A stretch of DNA of 64,000 nucleotides from contig NZ_CP073159.1 in NCBI RefSeq assembly GCF_023035815.1, positions 620,001 to 684,000 on the forward strand, given 5' to 3'. The notes beneath the pieces were generated by a model, which saw nothing but the letters and a program-made list of their open reading frames with translations, did not search any database and was not told the origin of the DNA. This stretch comes from Borrelia parkeri. Its GTDB lineage: Bacteria > Spirochaetota > Spirochaetia > Borreliales > Borreliaceae. Of this stretch, positions 39,997 to 48,014 are shown one piece after another (positions within the stretch are counted from its first letter, which is position 1; each line of letters begins with the position of its first letter). A program made the translations under genes and the position numbers.

Positions 39997-42001
39997 GCCT
40001 TTTATTTTTAAGATTAAAGGACTTAGTATTGTTTTATGGATAGTAAGTTACTTTAGTTTATATGCTGATTTTAAACATGAAGTTGTTAAAGGTGATACTT
40101 TATATTCGATTTCTCTTAAATATAAAATTCCAATAAAAGAACTTAAAAGTGCAAATAATCTGAAGTCTGAGCATATTAGAGTTGGGCGTATATTAGTTAT
40201 TCCAAATTCTTCTAAGGTTAACAAAATTATTACTAAAGAGAATAATATGAAGCCTAAGTCAAGCAAGCTTGATGCCAAAATTCATGTTGTTAAAGTCGGC
40301 GATACTATTGAAGATATATCTAAACAATATGGCATTAAGGAAAAAGAATTGCTTGCTTGGAATAATTTAAGTTCTAAAATTCTTAAAATTGGTTCTAAGT
40401 TGAATTTGGATGAACCTAATTTTTTAAAGCCATATATAGTTAAAAAGGGTGATTCGCTCTCCAAGCTTTCTGTGGATTTTGATATTAGTATTGAGGATAT
40501 TATACGATTTAATTCTTTAGAGAATAAGAGCTTAATAATTGGTCAAAAATTATATTTAAAAAGGACTTCTGGGAATGTCAATTTTCATTATGTAAAGAGA
40601 GGAGAGACTCTTGGGAAAATTGCATATATTTATGGTGTTACTGCAAAGCATCTTGTCCGTCTTAATGGAGGTAAGGCAATAAATTTAAAGGCGGATTCAA
40701 TTTTAGATGTTTCAAAAGTTATTGAAGAAGATTTGCCAAGTTCTAAATCTTTACAATTAAAGAGCGAAAATCGAAGTAGTGAAACGTTTATGTCCCACAA
40801 AGTGTCTGTTGGTGAGACATTATATAGTATTGCTCGTAAATATGGGGTTTTGCTTGAAGATCTTAAAAGTTGGAATAATTTAAATGGGAATAGTATTTTT
40901 CATAATCAGGAACTTAAGATTTATGATAAAAGCAAAGGACCAGTTGTTGCAAATAAAGAGCTAAAAGAATTTGTGGATAAAACTTCTAAAAATACAGTTA
41001 AAGCTATTGCAAATATTGTTTCTGCTAAGAGTAAAAAATTAAATTTAAATTTTTCCAATGTTTTAGACAATAGAGATGTTTTTGATATTAGTGCTTTAGT
41101 TGTATTGGAGCCTAAAATACCTATATTTGAGGCTAATGGAGTTTTTTATTATTGGTATAAGCCTAAAAAAGGGAGTCAACCAAGTGAGTTTTATTCAGAA
41201 GATTGGTATTCGCCTCTGAATGCCTATAAGAAAGCAAGTCAACTTTTTAAAAGTTTTGAAAGTCTTGTGCAATCTCGGCCAGTTAAAAATAATAGCCTAA
41301 AAAATAAATTAATCATTATTGATCCTGGACATGGAGGCCTTGATCCTGGTGCTATTGTTAAAGCTAGAGACGGACTTAAGAATGAAATTTTTGTTGTCGA
41401 GGATGAATATGTTTATGATATTGCTTTAAGGCTTTATGTGTATCTTAAAGAATATGGTGCTAATGTTGAGCTTACTATTTTATCTCCTGATCATTTAATC
41501 AGAGATAGTGTGTCTGCTAATAATACATTTGTTAATGTTAAGAATGAAGTTTATAATGATTATGATTTAAATAAAACTGATACGGTTGACTCTTGGATAA
41601 ACGGTACTCAAGAAGGTTTGAGGAAAAGATTAGCTGTTGTGAAGAAATTTATAAATAAGTATAAAAATGTTAAGGAACAAGATGTTCTTTATATTAGTTT
41701 GCATTCTGATAATAGTGTTGGTGCACCTCGGTGTATGGGATTTTATTACCAGTTTGAGGATGGAAAGGGTTTTGATGCTCATTCTAAGAGTATGATTGAA
41801 AAAATGACAAAAGGTTTTAAGAGAACCCCTTATATTAAGGGCCAAAACCTTTATGTACTAAAAAATAATGTTGTTAAGACTAAATTGTTAGTTGAGGTTA
41901 GAAATTTAGCATTTGACGAGGAAGCTTGGGCAATTAGATCTTCTAAGCTTAGGGACCGGGATTCTAAAATCCTTGCTGATGCTATTTTGAAAGTCTTATA
42001 G
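39953..42001 (+). CDS. N-acetylmuramoyl-L-alanine amidase with five LysM repeats
   Basis: Exported wall hydrolase cutting the bond between muramic acid and the stem peptide. A hydrophobic signal sequence (IKGLSIVLWIVSYFSLYA) is followed by five LysM modules, each starting with a V-x-x-GDT/GES/GET-type motif (EVVKGDTLYSIS, VVKVGDTIEDIS, IVKKGDSLSKLS, YVKRGETLGKIA, KVSVGETLYSIA). A linker leads to the Amidase_3 domain: zinc ligands in IDPGHGGLDPGA, VEDEYVYDIA and SLHSDNS, and the catalytic Glu in LLVEVRNLA. The start is uncertain. In-frame ATGs at 39932 and 39953 lie inside the previous gene without ribosome binding sites, while a good AAGGAG at 39982-39987 has no standard in-frame start after it. 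Confidence 0.88.
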   Translation: MIILFKILGLRRNTRPFIFKIKGLSIVLWIVSYFSLYADFKHEVVKGDTLYSISLKYKIPIKELKSANNLKSEHIRVGRILVIPNSSKVNKIITKENNMKPKSSKLDAKIHVVKVGDTIEDISKQYGIKEKELLAWNNLSSKILKIGSKLNLDEPNFLKPYIVKKGDSLSKLSVDFDISIEDIIRFNSLENKSLIIGQKLYLKRTSGNVNFHYVKRGETLGKIAYIYGVTAKHLVRLNGGKAINLKADSILDVSKVIEEDLPSSKSLQLKSENRSSETFMSHKVSVGETLYSIARKYGVLLEDLKSWNNLNGNSIFHNQELKIYDKSKGPVVANKELKEFVDKTSKNTVKAIANIVSAKSKKLNLNFSNVLDNRDVFDISALVVLEPKIPIFEANGVFYYWYKPKKGSQPSEFYSEDWYSPLNAYKKASQLFKSFESLVQSRPVKNNSLKNKLIIIDPGHGGLDPGAIVKARDGLKNEIFVVEDEYVYDIALRLYVYLKEYGANVELTILSPDHLIRDSVSANNTFVNVKNEVYNDYDLNKTDTVDSWINGTQEGLRKRLAVVKKFINKYKNVKEQDVLYISLHSDNSVGAPRCMGFYYQFEDGKGFDAHSKSMIEKMTKGFKRTPYIKGQNLYVLKNNVVKTKLLVEVRNLAFDEEAWAIRSSKLRDRDSKILADAILKVL

Positions 42002-42034
42002 GATAAGTAGATTATTTTTTATGGATTGTATGAC

Positions 42035-42063
42035 TTGACAAAACAATTTCAATTTAGCATAAT
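42035..42063 (+). promoter_or_regulatory. Promoter of tRNA-Asn
   Basis: Perfect TTGACA (42035-42040), a 17-bp spacer and CATAAT (42058-42063), 14 nt before the tRNA. Confidence 0.78.
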
Positions 42064-42077
42064 GTTTAGATATTGAG

Positions 42078-42149
42078 TCCCCTATAGCTCAGCGGTAGAG
42101 CAGGTGGCTGTTAACCACTTGGTCGGAGGTTCAATTCCTTCTGGGGGAG
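42078..42149 (+). tRNA. tRNA-Asn (GTT)
   Basis: 72-nt cloverleaf: acceptor TCCCCTA/TGGGGGA, anticodon stem GTGG/CCAC with loop CTGTTAA (GTT), T arm GGAGG-TTCAATT-CCTTC, discriminator G. A T-rich tract follows at once. CCA not encoded. Confidence 0.95.
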
Positions 42150-42152
42150 TTT

Positions 42153-42689
42153 TTATTCTTTTGTTAAGATTATTTTTTCTATTTCTTCTCGTTTTATTTT
42201 AAAATAATTGAGTCTTTCAAGTAGTTTTTTGTTATTACCATTGCCCAAACTGAAGTGTTTTTGTATTTGTTCTCTTTTTTTCTTGGATTGAGCCCCTGTG
42301 ATTCCAAGTTCTATTAAATCATTTAAACTTAGACCCTCTTTTTGTTTTTCGTTATAAAAAGTACCTATTTTTTTTAAAATTGTTGTTATTTCAATTTTAG
42401 AAGACATTTCTACCTCTTGATTTTTATTTTTAAGATTAGCATGTTTAATTTTGCTTTGATCTAAGTAGCCCACTTTTTTAAGTATTTGTTTTCTAATTAG
42501 ATCTCCTGCTTTGTCGCTATCAGTGAAAATAATAATTCCATTTGTTTCTATTGCTTTTTTTAAAACATTAATGGTTGATTTTTTAAGATATAATCCACCA
42601 GTTTCAACTATAGTGCACTTAAATAGTTCTTTTATTCTCTTAGCGTCATCTTTGCCTTCAACTACAATTATTTCTTTTATTTGTTCCAG
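42153..42689 (-). CDS. rnmV: Ribonuclease M5 (Toprim protein)
   Basis: Matures 5S rRNA from its precursor. A Toprim domain opens the protein: EIIVVEGKDDAKRIKE (catalytic Glu) and IFTDSDKAGD (DxD), followed by the basic C-terminal part. The frame is continuous from directly after the aminopeptidase stop (42693), in the same frame, but the Toprim start has no ATG, GTG or TTG. The first usable codon is CTG at 42689 (LEQIKEIIVVEG); ATA or ATT codons shortly after are alternatives. The first standard start, GTG near 42473, would remove the whole Toprim core. Taken from CTG the protein is 178 residues, close to the family length. Confidence 0.82.
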   Translation of the reverse strand: MEQIKEIIVVEGKDDAKRIKELFKCTIVETGGLYLKKSTINVLKKAIETNGIIIFTDSDKAGDLIRKQILKKVGYLDQSKIKHANLKNKNQEVEMSSKIEITTILKKIGTFYNEKQKEGLSLNDLIELGITGAQSKKKREQIQKHFSLGNGNNKKLLERLNYFKIKREEIEKIILTKE

Positions 42690-42692
42690 ATT

Positions 42693-43961
42693 TTAATTCC
42701 AATTTTCAAAAAATGTTCTGAGAAGTTTGATTGCTTCTATATGATCTGATATTGCAATAGTTTCTCTTAAAGAGTGCATTCCCCACATTGGAGTTCCAAT
42801 ATCTATAGTTTCAATTCCTGTTTGGGAGTTTGAAATTGGGCCAATTGTGGTTCCGGCATTTGTATTTGCTTTCATTATTATTTCTTGAATTTTAATATTA
42901 TTTTTCATGGCTAAGGCTTTAAGTTTTGCACATCCATGAGCTGTTGTTGCATATTTAAAATTGGCATTGCTTTTAATGGTTACTCCTTTTCCTAGACTTA
43001 TTTGATAGTTTGGGTCATGTTTACATATGTAGCCTGGATGAACCCCATGTGCTCCGTCCATTGAAATATTGAATGATTTGTTTAGTTTGATTAGATGTTC
43101 TTCTTTTCCTAGATTTAAAACATGATCAATTCTTTCTAAGACTTCTGTTAATAGTGTTGAGTCAGCTCCTCTGGAAGTTGAAGATCCAATCTCTTCATTG
43201 TCAAAAAATACAGCTACTTTATTTTTATTGTTATTTGTATGAACAAATGCATTCATGATGGCATGGCATCCCGATTTGTTATCTAGGTTTTTGGATGCTA
43301 GAAATTCACCTTCGCTACCTATAATTTTAGCAGATTCTGATGCTGTAAATATTAAATCGCATGATAGGAAATCTTTTTCAGATATTTGCAGTTTTTCTAG
43401 AATTTTTTCTTTAATGCTTTTTTTAAAACTTGTGATGATGATTATGTTCTCATGAGTATCATATGCAAATCCTTCATTGACATTTCGGTTTAAGTGAATG
43501 GCAACATTTGGTATGATCCCAATATTTTCAATTGTTATTAATTCTGAGTTAATTATTTCATCTTTATTAAAGTATACAACTCCTGATAAGCTTAAGTCTC
43601 TGTCAGTCCAGGTTGAAATTATTGGACTACCGTAAGTTTCGATGTGGTGAGAGAATACATTATCTTTATATTTCCTAGATTCTATTTTGAGCTTTAATCC
43701 AGGGCTGTCAGAGTGTGCTGCTGCTATTAAGAATGGTTCATGTATTTTATTAGTGTTAATGTTGAATGCAATAAGACTTGTTCCTTCCTTTTTTACATAA
43801 TAATATCCTGTTTCTAATGTCCATTTATCGTCAAGTTTTAATTCCTTTGCATTAAGATAATATACCAGTTTTTGTTCAATGTAGTTTATTAAATGGTATG
43901 GTGTTAAGCTTTTATCTAGTAATTTCTGGAAATGTGATATATCTAATGTTTGGTCATGCAT
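42693..43961 (-). CDS. apeB: M18 family aminopeptidase
   Basis: Zinc aminopeptidase of the M18 (aspartyl aminopeptidase-like) family, 422 residues. Metal-site motifs AAHSDSPGLKLK (His-x-Asp), DNKSGCHAIM (bridging Asp), FFDNEEIGSSTSRGADS (catalytic Glu and ligand), SMDGAHGVHP and the C-terminal GTPMWGMHS with the last His. It works in the cytoplasm, liberating N-terminal amino acids from imported peptides. ATG at 43961 with GGAGA. The RNase M5 frame follows at once. Confidence 0.94.
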   Translation of the reverse strand: MHDQTLDISHFQKLLDKSLTPYHLINYIEQKLVYYLNAKELKLDDKWTLETGYYYVKKEGTSLIAFNINTNKIHEPFLIAAAHSDSPGLKLKIESRKYKDNVFSHHIETYGSPIISTWTDRDLSLSGVVYFNKDEIINSELITIENIGIIPNVAIHLNRNVNEGFAYDTHENIIIITSFKKSIKEKILEKLQISEKDFLSCDLIFTASESAKIIGSEGEFLASKNLDNKSGCHAIMNAFVHTNNNKNKVAVFFDNEEIGSSTSRGADSTLLTEVLERIDHVLNLGKEEHLIKLNKSFNISMDGAHGVHPGYICKHDPNYQISLGKGVTIKSNANFKYATTAHGCAKLKALAMKNNIKIQEIIMKANTNAGTTIGPISNSQTGIETIDIGTPMWGMHSLRETIAISDHIEAIKLLRTFFENWN

Positions 43962-44061
43962 GTTTTTTTCTCCTATTGTTTTATTGTTTTGATACTTAAT
44001 ATTTTATTATAATAGCTAGTGCATGTATATATGTTTGTTGTATATGCAAGGAGATTGTTAA

Positions 44062-44787
44062 ATGGATAGATTTTATAATTTGATGCTTGTGCCTTTAATA
44101 TTTATTGCTTGTACTACAATTTCAGAGGTTAATTTACAAGATGATGCGAGCGGAACAGTTTCATTAATATTTAATGTTGATAAAGAATTTGAAAAGATCA
44201 GAAAAGAACTTGTGGCAACTCTTGTAGGAGAGGAAATAGCTAAAATGCCTCTTTTCCCCATTGATAAGATAAAGCAATATTTTGGTGATGAAGGGAAAAA
44301 ATTAGGTCTAAACCTCTTAAATATTAAGTCTAATGGTGATTCTCTTAATTTAATTGTTCAATTTGATAATTTGGTTAAGGTTTTAAAAGATTATCTTGCA
44401 AAGGAGAGAATGCCTATATTTAAGATAGCAAATAAGAATGGTAAAAATATTCTTGATATTGATTTTAATTTAAAAACTGTTACTAAGATTATTAATGAAA
44501 GTAAGGATCAGGTGAATGATGCTCTTGCGGCACTTCTGCCGTCAGAAGAAATACCAATGTCTGAGAAGGAATATAAAGATGTATTAGTTTACTTTTTATC
44601 AGACTTTACTTCGCGTGCAAATGAGCTTATTGATAATTCTAATGTTACACTCAAAATCAAGACGTCGAGAAAAATTCAAGAACAGTTTGGATTTAAACAG
44701 CTTAACTCCAATAATTTAGAACTTAAGCTAGATATGATTAGGACTTTAAGTCTTGAGACACCAATAAAATTGAGATTGGTTTATTAG
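44062..44787 (+). CDS. Lipoprotein of unknown function
   Basis: 241 residues with a short lipoprotein signal (LMLVPLIFIAC; lipidated Cys about 17). The mature part is rich in Lys, Asp, Glu, Leu, Ile and Asn and looks mixed alpha/beta, without known motif. The ATG follows AAGGAG. It is a single gene, convergent with fruA across a strong hairpin. Whether it faces the periplasm or the cell surface cannot be told. Confidence 0.85.
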   Translation: MDRFYNLMLVPLIFIACTTISEVNLQDDASGTVSLIFNVDKEFEKIRKELVATLVGEEIAKMPLFPIDKIKQYFGDEGKKLGLNLLNIKSNGDSLNLIVQFDNLVKVLKDYLAKERMPIFKIANKNGKNILDIDFNLKTVTKIINESKDQVNDALAALLPSEEIPMSEKEYKDVLVYFLSDFTSRANELIDNSNVTLKIKTSRKIQEQFGFKQLNSNNLELKLDMIRTLSLETPIKLRLVY

Positions 44788-44808
44788 ACTTTATTTAAAT
44801 ATTATTTT

Positions 44809-44838
44809 AAGAGATAAGAATTATTTCTTATCTCTTTT
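44809..44838. terminator. Bidirectional terminator shared by the lipoprotein gene and fruA
   Basis: Perfect 12-bp stem AAGAGATAAGAA (44809-44820) / TTCTTATCTCTT (44825-44836) with a 4-nt loop and T runs on both strands. The 3' arm overlaps the last codons and stop of fruA. Confidence 0.88.
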
Positions 44839-46668
44839 CATAAATCCTATTAATAGACCTGTTATTAAAGCACCTATGAGGATAGATATTATCCACATTA
44901 ATGGGTTGGTTATTATTGGAAGAATAAAGATACCGCCGTGTGGAGCCATAAGCTCTACTTTAAATAATGCAGACAAAAAACCTCCGATAGATGACCCTAT
45001 TATGCAAGCAGGTATTACCTTGAAAGGGTCTGAGGCTGCAAAAGGAATCACTCCTTCCGTTATGAAACATGCACCTAAAAAGTAACAAACTTTACCGGCT
45101 TCACGTTCTTCTTGTGAAAATCTATTATTGAAAATGCTAGTTGCAAGTGCGATTCCAAGTGGAGGCGTCATTCCTCCTACCATTACACTTGCATGAGGTA
45201 TATAATTCCCAGCAGTTATCATTGCAATTCCAAATGCATAAGCAGCTTTGTTTACAGGACCACCCATGTCTATTGCCATCATTCCACCAAGTAGTGCACC
45301 CAGTAATGCCATATTTGTTCCGCTTAGTGAATCTAACATATTTGTTATAGATGTATTAATATATGCAATTGGTGCTAGTAAGAAATATGTTAAAAATCCT
45401 GATATTAGTACTGAGAAAAGCGGGTAGGTTAAAACGGGGTTAATACCACTTATTTTTGGTGGTATTATTTTTTTACTTATTGATTTTATTGCTAAAGTTA
45501 CGTATCCTGCGATAAATCCTGCTAGGATGCCCCCTAAGAATCCTGCATTTCCTTTGCTCATCATTAATCCTGTAATCATTCCAGGTGCAAGGCCAGGACG
45601 TTCTGCTATGCTAAATGAAATATACCCAGCAAGTATTGGAAGCATTAGGAAAAAAGCATTACCACCGCCGATTTGCATTAAAATATCTGCTATCTTATTA
45701 TAGCTTGGATCGTTTGGATCAAAAGCTTTGATGCCAAACATGAATGATATTGCAATAATTATTCCCCCAGACACTACGAATGGTAGCATGAAGGATACAC
45801 CGTTCATTAAATGTTTATATGCACCACCTGTTTTTTGGGTTGTTTTGCTTTCTCCTTGTACTGTTTTTTTCTTATAAATTTTTGCTTTGTTATCAAGAAT
45901 GTTTTGAATGAGTTCTTTTGCTTTGTGTATGCCATCTTTTACACCAACTTCAATTAGTGGTTTACCATTAAACCTGTCTTTATCTACAGTTTTTCCGGCT
46001 GCAATAATTATGCCTTTTGCTCTTTCTATCTCCTCTTCTTCTATTAGATTGTCAACGCCACTAGAGCCATTAGTTTCTACTTTGAGCTCTACGTTTAGTT
46101 CAGCTGCTGCTCGTTTTAGGCTTTCAGCTGCCATGTATGTATGGGCAATTCCTGTAGGGCAAGCGGTTACTGCTAGAATGAAATTTTTGGAACTAGTGTT
46201 ATTCATGATTACATCTGTGTTGCTATTTAAAAGAATTTCTAAAAATCTGTTTGTATCATTTGTACTCATAATTTCTTGTCTTAAAATTTCATTATTAAAT
46301 ATATTATTAAGGTAAGATATTGTTTTAATATGAGTATTACCTGTAGTTTTTTCAGGTACAGCTATCATGAAAAATAATTTTGAAGGTCGTAAGTCGGAAG
46401 CGTTAAAATCAAACCCTTCTCCTTTAATTCGTAATATAGCTATTCCATGTTTTTTAACAAAATTACCTTTTGCATGTGGCATTGCAATATATTCTTCAAG
46501 ACCTGTTCCGCTTATTTCTTCTCGTTTTTTAATTTCTTTTATAAAATCTTCTTTGTTGTTCAAATATTCATTTTCATTGAGCATGTCGGCCATTTTTTCA
46601 ATTACATCATCTTTACTTTTGGCTTCGTAGTTTAATAATATTAATTTTTTAGAAAATAAATCTTGCAT
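44821..46668 (-). CDS. fruA: PTS fructose-type transporter, EIIABC fusion
   Basis: Imports and phosphorylates a fructose-type sugar. 615 residues in the order IIA (about 1-150, phospho-His in AMPHAKGNFV), IIB (about 163-265, phospho-Cys in AVTACPTGIAHTYMAAE) and IIC (about 285-610, eight or more membrane helices, including PLGIALATSIF). This IIA-IIB-IIC order is typical of FruA/MngA-like proteins; substrate (fructose or mannose-type) cannot be fixed by eye. AAGGAG precedes the ATG. Divergent fruK across 128 bp makes the 1-phosphofructokinase step likely. Confidence 0.94.
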   Translation of the reverse strand: MQDLFSKKLILLNYEAKSKDDVIEKMADMLNENEYLNNKEDFIKEIKKREEISGTGLEEYIAMPHAKGNFVKKHGIAILRIKGEGFDFNASDLRPSKLFFMIAVPEKTTGNTHIKTISYLNNIFNNEILRQEIMSTNDTNRFLEILLNSNTDVIMNNTSSKNFILAVTACPTGIAHTYMAAESLKRAAAELNVELKVETNGSSGVDNLIEEEEIERAKGIIIAAGKTVDKDRFNGKPLIEVGVKDGIHKAKELIQNILDNKAKIYKKKTVQGESKTTQKTGGAYKHLMNGVSFMLPFVVSGGIIIAISFMFGIKAFDPNDPSYNKIADILMQIGGGNAFFLMLPILAGYISFSIAERPGLAPGMITGLMMSKGNAGFLGGILAGFIAGYVTLAIKSISKKIIPPKISGINPVLTYPLFSVLISGFLTYFLLAPIAYINTSITNMLDSLSGTNMALLGALLGGMMAIDMGGPVNKAAYAFGIAMITAGNYIPHASVMVGGMTPPLGIALATSIFNNRFSQEEREAGKVCYFLGACFITEGVIPFAASDPFKVIPACIIGSSIGGFLSALFKVELMAPHGGIFILPIITNPLMWIISILIGALITGLLIGFMKRDKK

Positions 46669-46682
46669 AGGAAACTCCTTGC

Positions 46683-46696
46683 TATACTATAGTATA
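46683..46696. promoter_or_regulatory. Palindrome in the fruA-fruK divergent region
   Basis: TATACTATAGTATA is a perfect 14-bp palindrome just upstream of the fruA ribosome binding site, in a region that must hold both divergent promoters. A second imperfect dyad, TGTAAT to ATTACA, lies at about 46721-46752. They could be operator sites or simply AT-rich promoter sequence. Confidence 0.35.
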
Positions 46697-46796
46697 CATA
46701 TTATAATTATTATAAATATAATGTAATAATTATAACATATAATAATTACATTATTTAATTATTTAATTATTTTACTTAATTATAAAGGGGATTGGC

Positions 46797-47714
46797 TTGG
46801 TATATACGCTTACTCTTAATCCTGCTATTGATTATAAAATAGTTGTGGAGGGTTTTCAGACAGGATGTCTTAATCATGTTGTTAGGAATAATTTTTTTGC
46901 TGGTGGGAAGGGAATAAATGTAAGTAATGTACTTAAGAATTTTGAAACTGAAAGTGTTGCTCTTGGATTTTTGGGTGGATTTACAGGTGATTATATAAGG
47001 GCCTATCTTGATTTGATGGGCATAAAGCATGATTTTATTAGCATATCTGACAATACTAGAATCAATATTAAAATGATGTCAGATGGAAAAGAAACAGAGA
47101 TTAATGGAATATCACCCGTAATTCTTGAGAGTGATTTTCAGTCTTTGATTTTAAAATTAAAAAATTTAGATAAAGATATGTTAATCATGTCTGGTAGTGT
47201 TCCAAGCTCGCTTGGGTATCAGGCTTATAATGAAATATCCAAGAGTCTTGCTAGTAATGTTAAGTTAATTATTGATACTAGTGGTTCTGCCTTGCAAGAG
47301 ATTATAGGGCTTAGACCTTTTTTAATAAAGCCAAATATTAATGAACTTAAAGAACTTTTGGGTGTGAATTTGACTTCTAGTAAGGATCTAATTAATGCTG
47401 GGTGTGAGCTTATTGAAAGGGGCGTGCAGAATATTATAGTCTCAATGGGAAGTGAAGGGGCTGTTTTTATAAATAATAAAGATGCTTGTCTGGCTAGTGT
47501 CCCGCAAATTAATTCTTTAAGTACTATTGGTGCAGGAGATTCTGTAGTTGCTGGATTTGTATATGCTAATCAAAATGGGAATTCTCTTCTTGATTCTTTT
47601 AGGTTTGGAGTTGCGTCAGGTACCGCAACGGCACTTAGAGGACAACTTTGTAGTCTTGATGATGTTAAAGATATTTTTGATAAAGTAAAACTTGAACATC
47701 TTTCTTTAATGTAA
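46797..47714 (+). CDS. fruK: 1-phosphofructokinase
   Basis: PfkB-family sugar kinase converting fructose-1-phosphate to fructose-1,6-bisphosphate, so linking PTS uptake to glycolysis. 305 residues. Start VYTLTLNPAIDY is typical of FruK/LacC. The GGKGINVSNVL motif and the C-terminal GAGDSVVAGFVYA with catalytic Asp are intact. TTG start at 46797 behind AAAGGGG (7 nt). It faces away from fruA. Confidence 0.95.
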   Translation: MVYTLTLNPAIDYKIVVEGFQTGCLNHVVRNNFFAGGKGINVSNVLKNFETESVALGFLGGFTGDYIRAYLDLMGIKHDFISISDNTRINIKMMSDGKETEINGISPVILESDFQSLILKLKNLDKDMLIMSGSVPSSLGYQAYNEISKSLASNVKLIIDTSGSALQEIIGLRPFLIKPNINELKELLGVNLTSSKDLINAGCELIERGVQNIIVSMGSEGAVFINNKDACLASVPQINSLSTIGAGDSVVAGFVYANQNGNSLLDSFRFGVASGTATALRGQLCSLDDVKDIFDKVKLEHLSLM

Positions 47715-47893
47715 CTTAAACATTTATAAATATTAATGAATTTTATGTTTTAGTGGATTTTTTGAAGGTTTTTATTTTATAACGCAACTTTAATAATAAC
47801 TTTAATGTATTTTTTCAGTTGATTTATGCTTTCATAATTACTTTTGAAATAAGGTAAATGCAGATAAGAATTCTTGACTTTAAAGATTACTAT

Positions 47894-47967
47894 CGGGAGC
47901 GACGGGTCTCGAACCCGCGACCTCCTGCGTGACAGGCAGGCGTTCTAACCATCTGAACTACACCCCC
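47894..47967 (-). tRNA. tRNA-Asp (GTC)
   Basis: 74-nt cloverleaf on the minus strand: acceptor GGGGGTG/CGCTCCC, anticodon stem CCTGC/GCAGG with loop CTGTCAC (GTC), T arm GCGGG-TTCGAGA-CCCGT, discriminator G. Confidence 0.96.
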
Positions 47968-47984
47968 AAATACAATACCTTAAG

Positions 47985-48013
47985 ATTATATTGTTTTTCT
48001 TTTTGTTTGTCAA
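47985..48013 (-). promoter_or_regulatory. Promoter of tRNA-Asp
   Basis: On the minus strand TTGACA (48013-48008), a 17-bp spacer and perfect TATAAT (47990-47985), 17 nt upstream of the tRNA and abutting the recD stop. Confidence 0.82.
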
Positions 48014-48014
48014 T

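Noticed and set aside
42474..42690. RNase M5 gene considered as a truncated 106-codon gene
   Set aside because: The frame stays open to the apeB stop and encodes an intact Toprim core, so the gene is longer and only its start codon is odd.
46776..47030. 84-codon minus-strand frame over the fruK start
   Set aside because: It lies fully opposite conserved fruK codons and has no start signal; it is an artefact of low-GC antisense reading.
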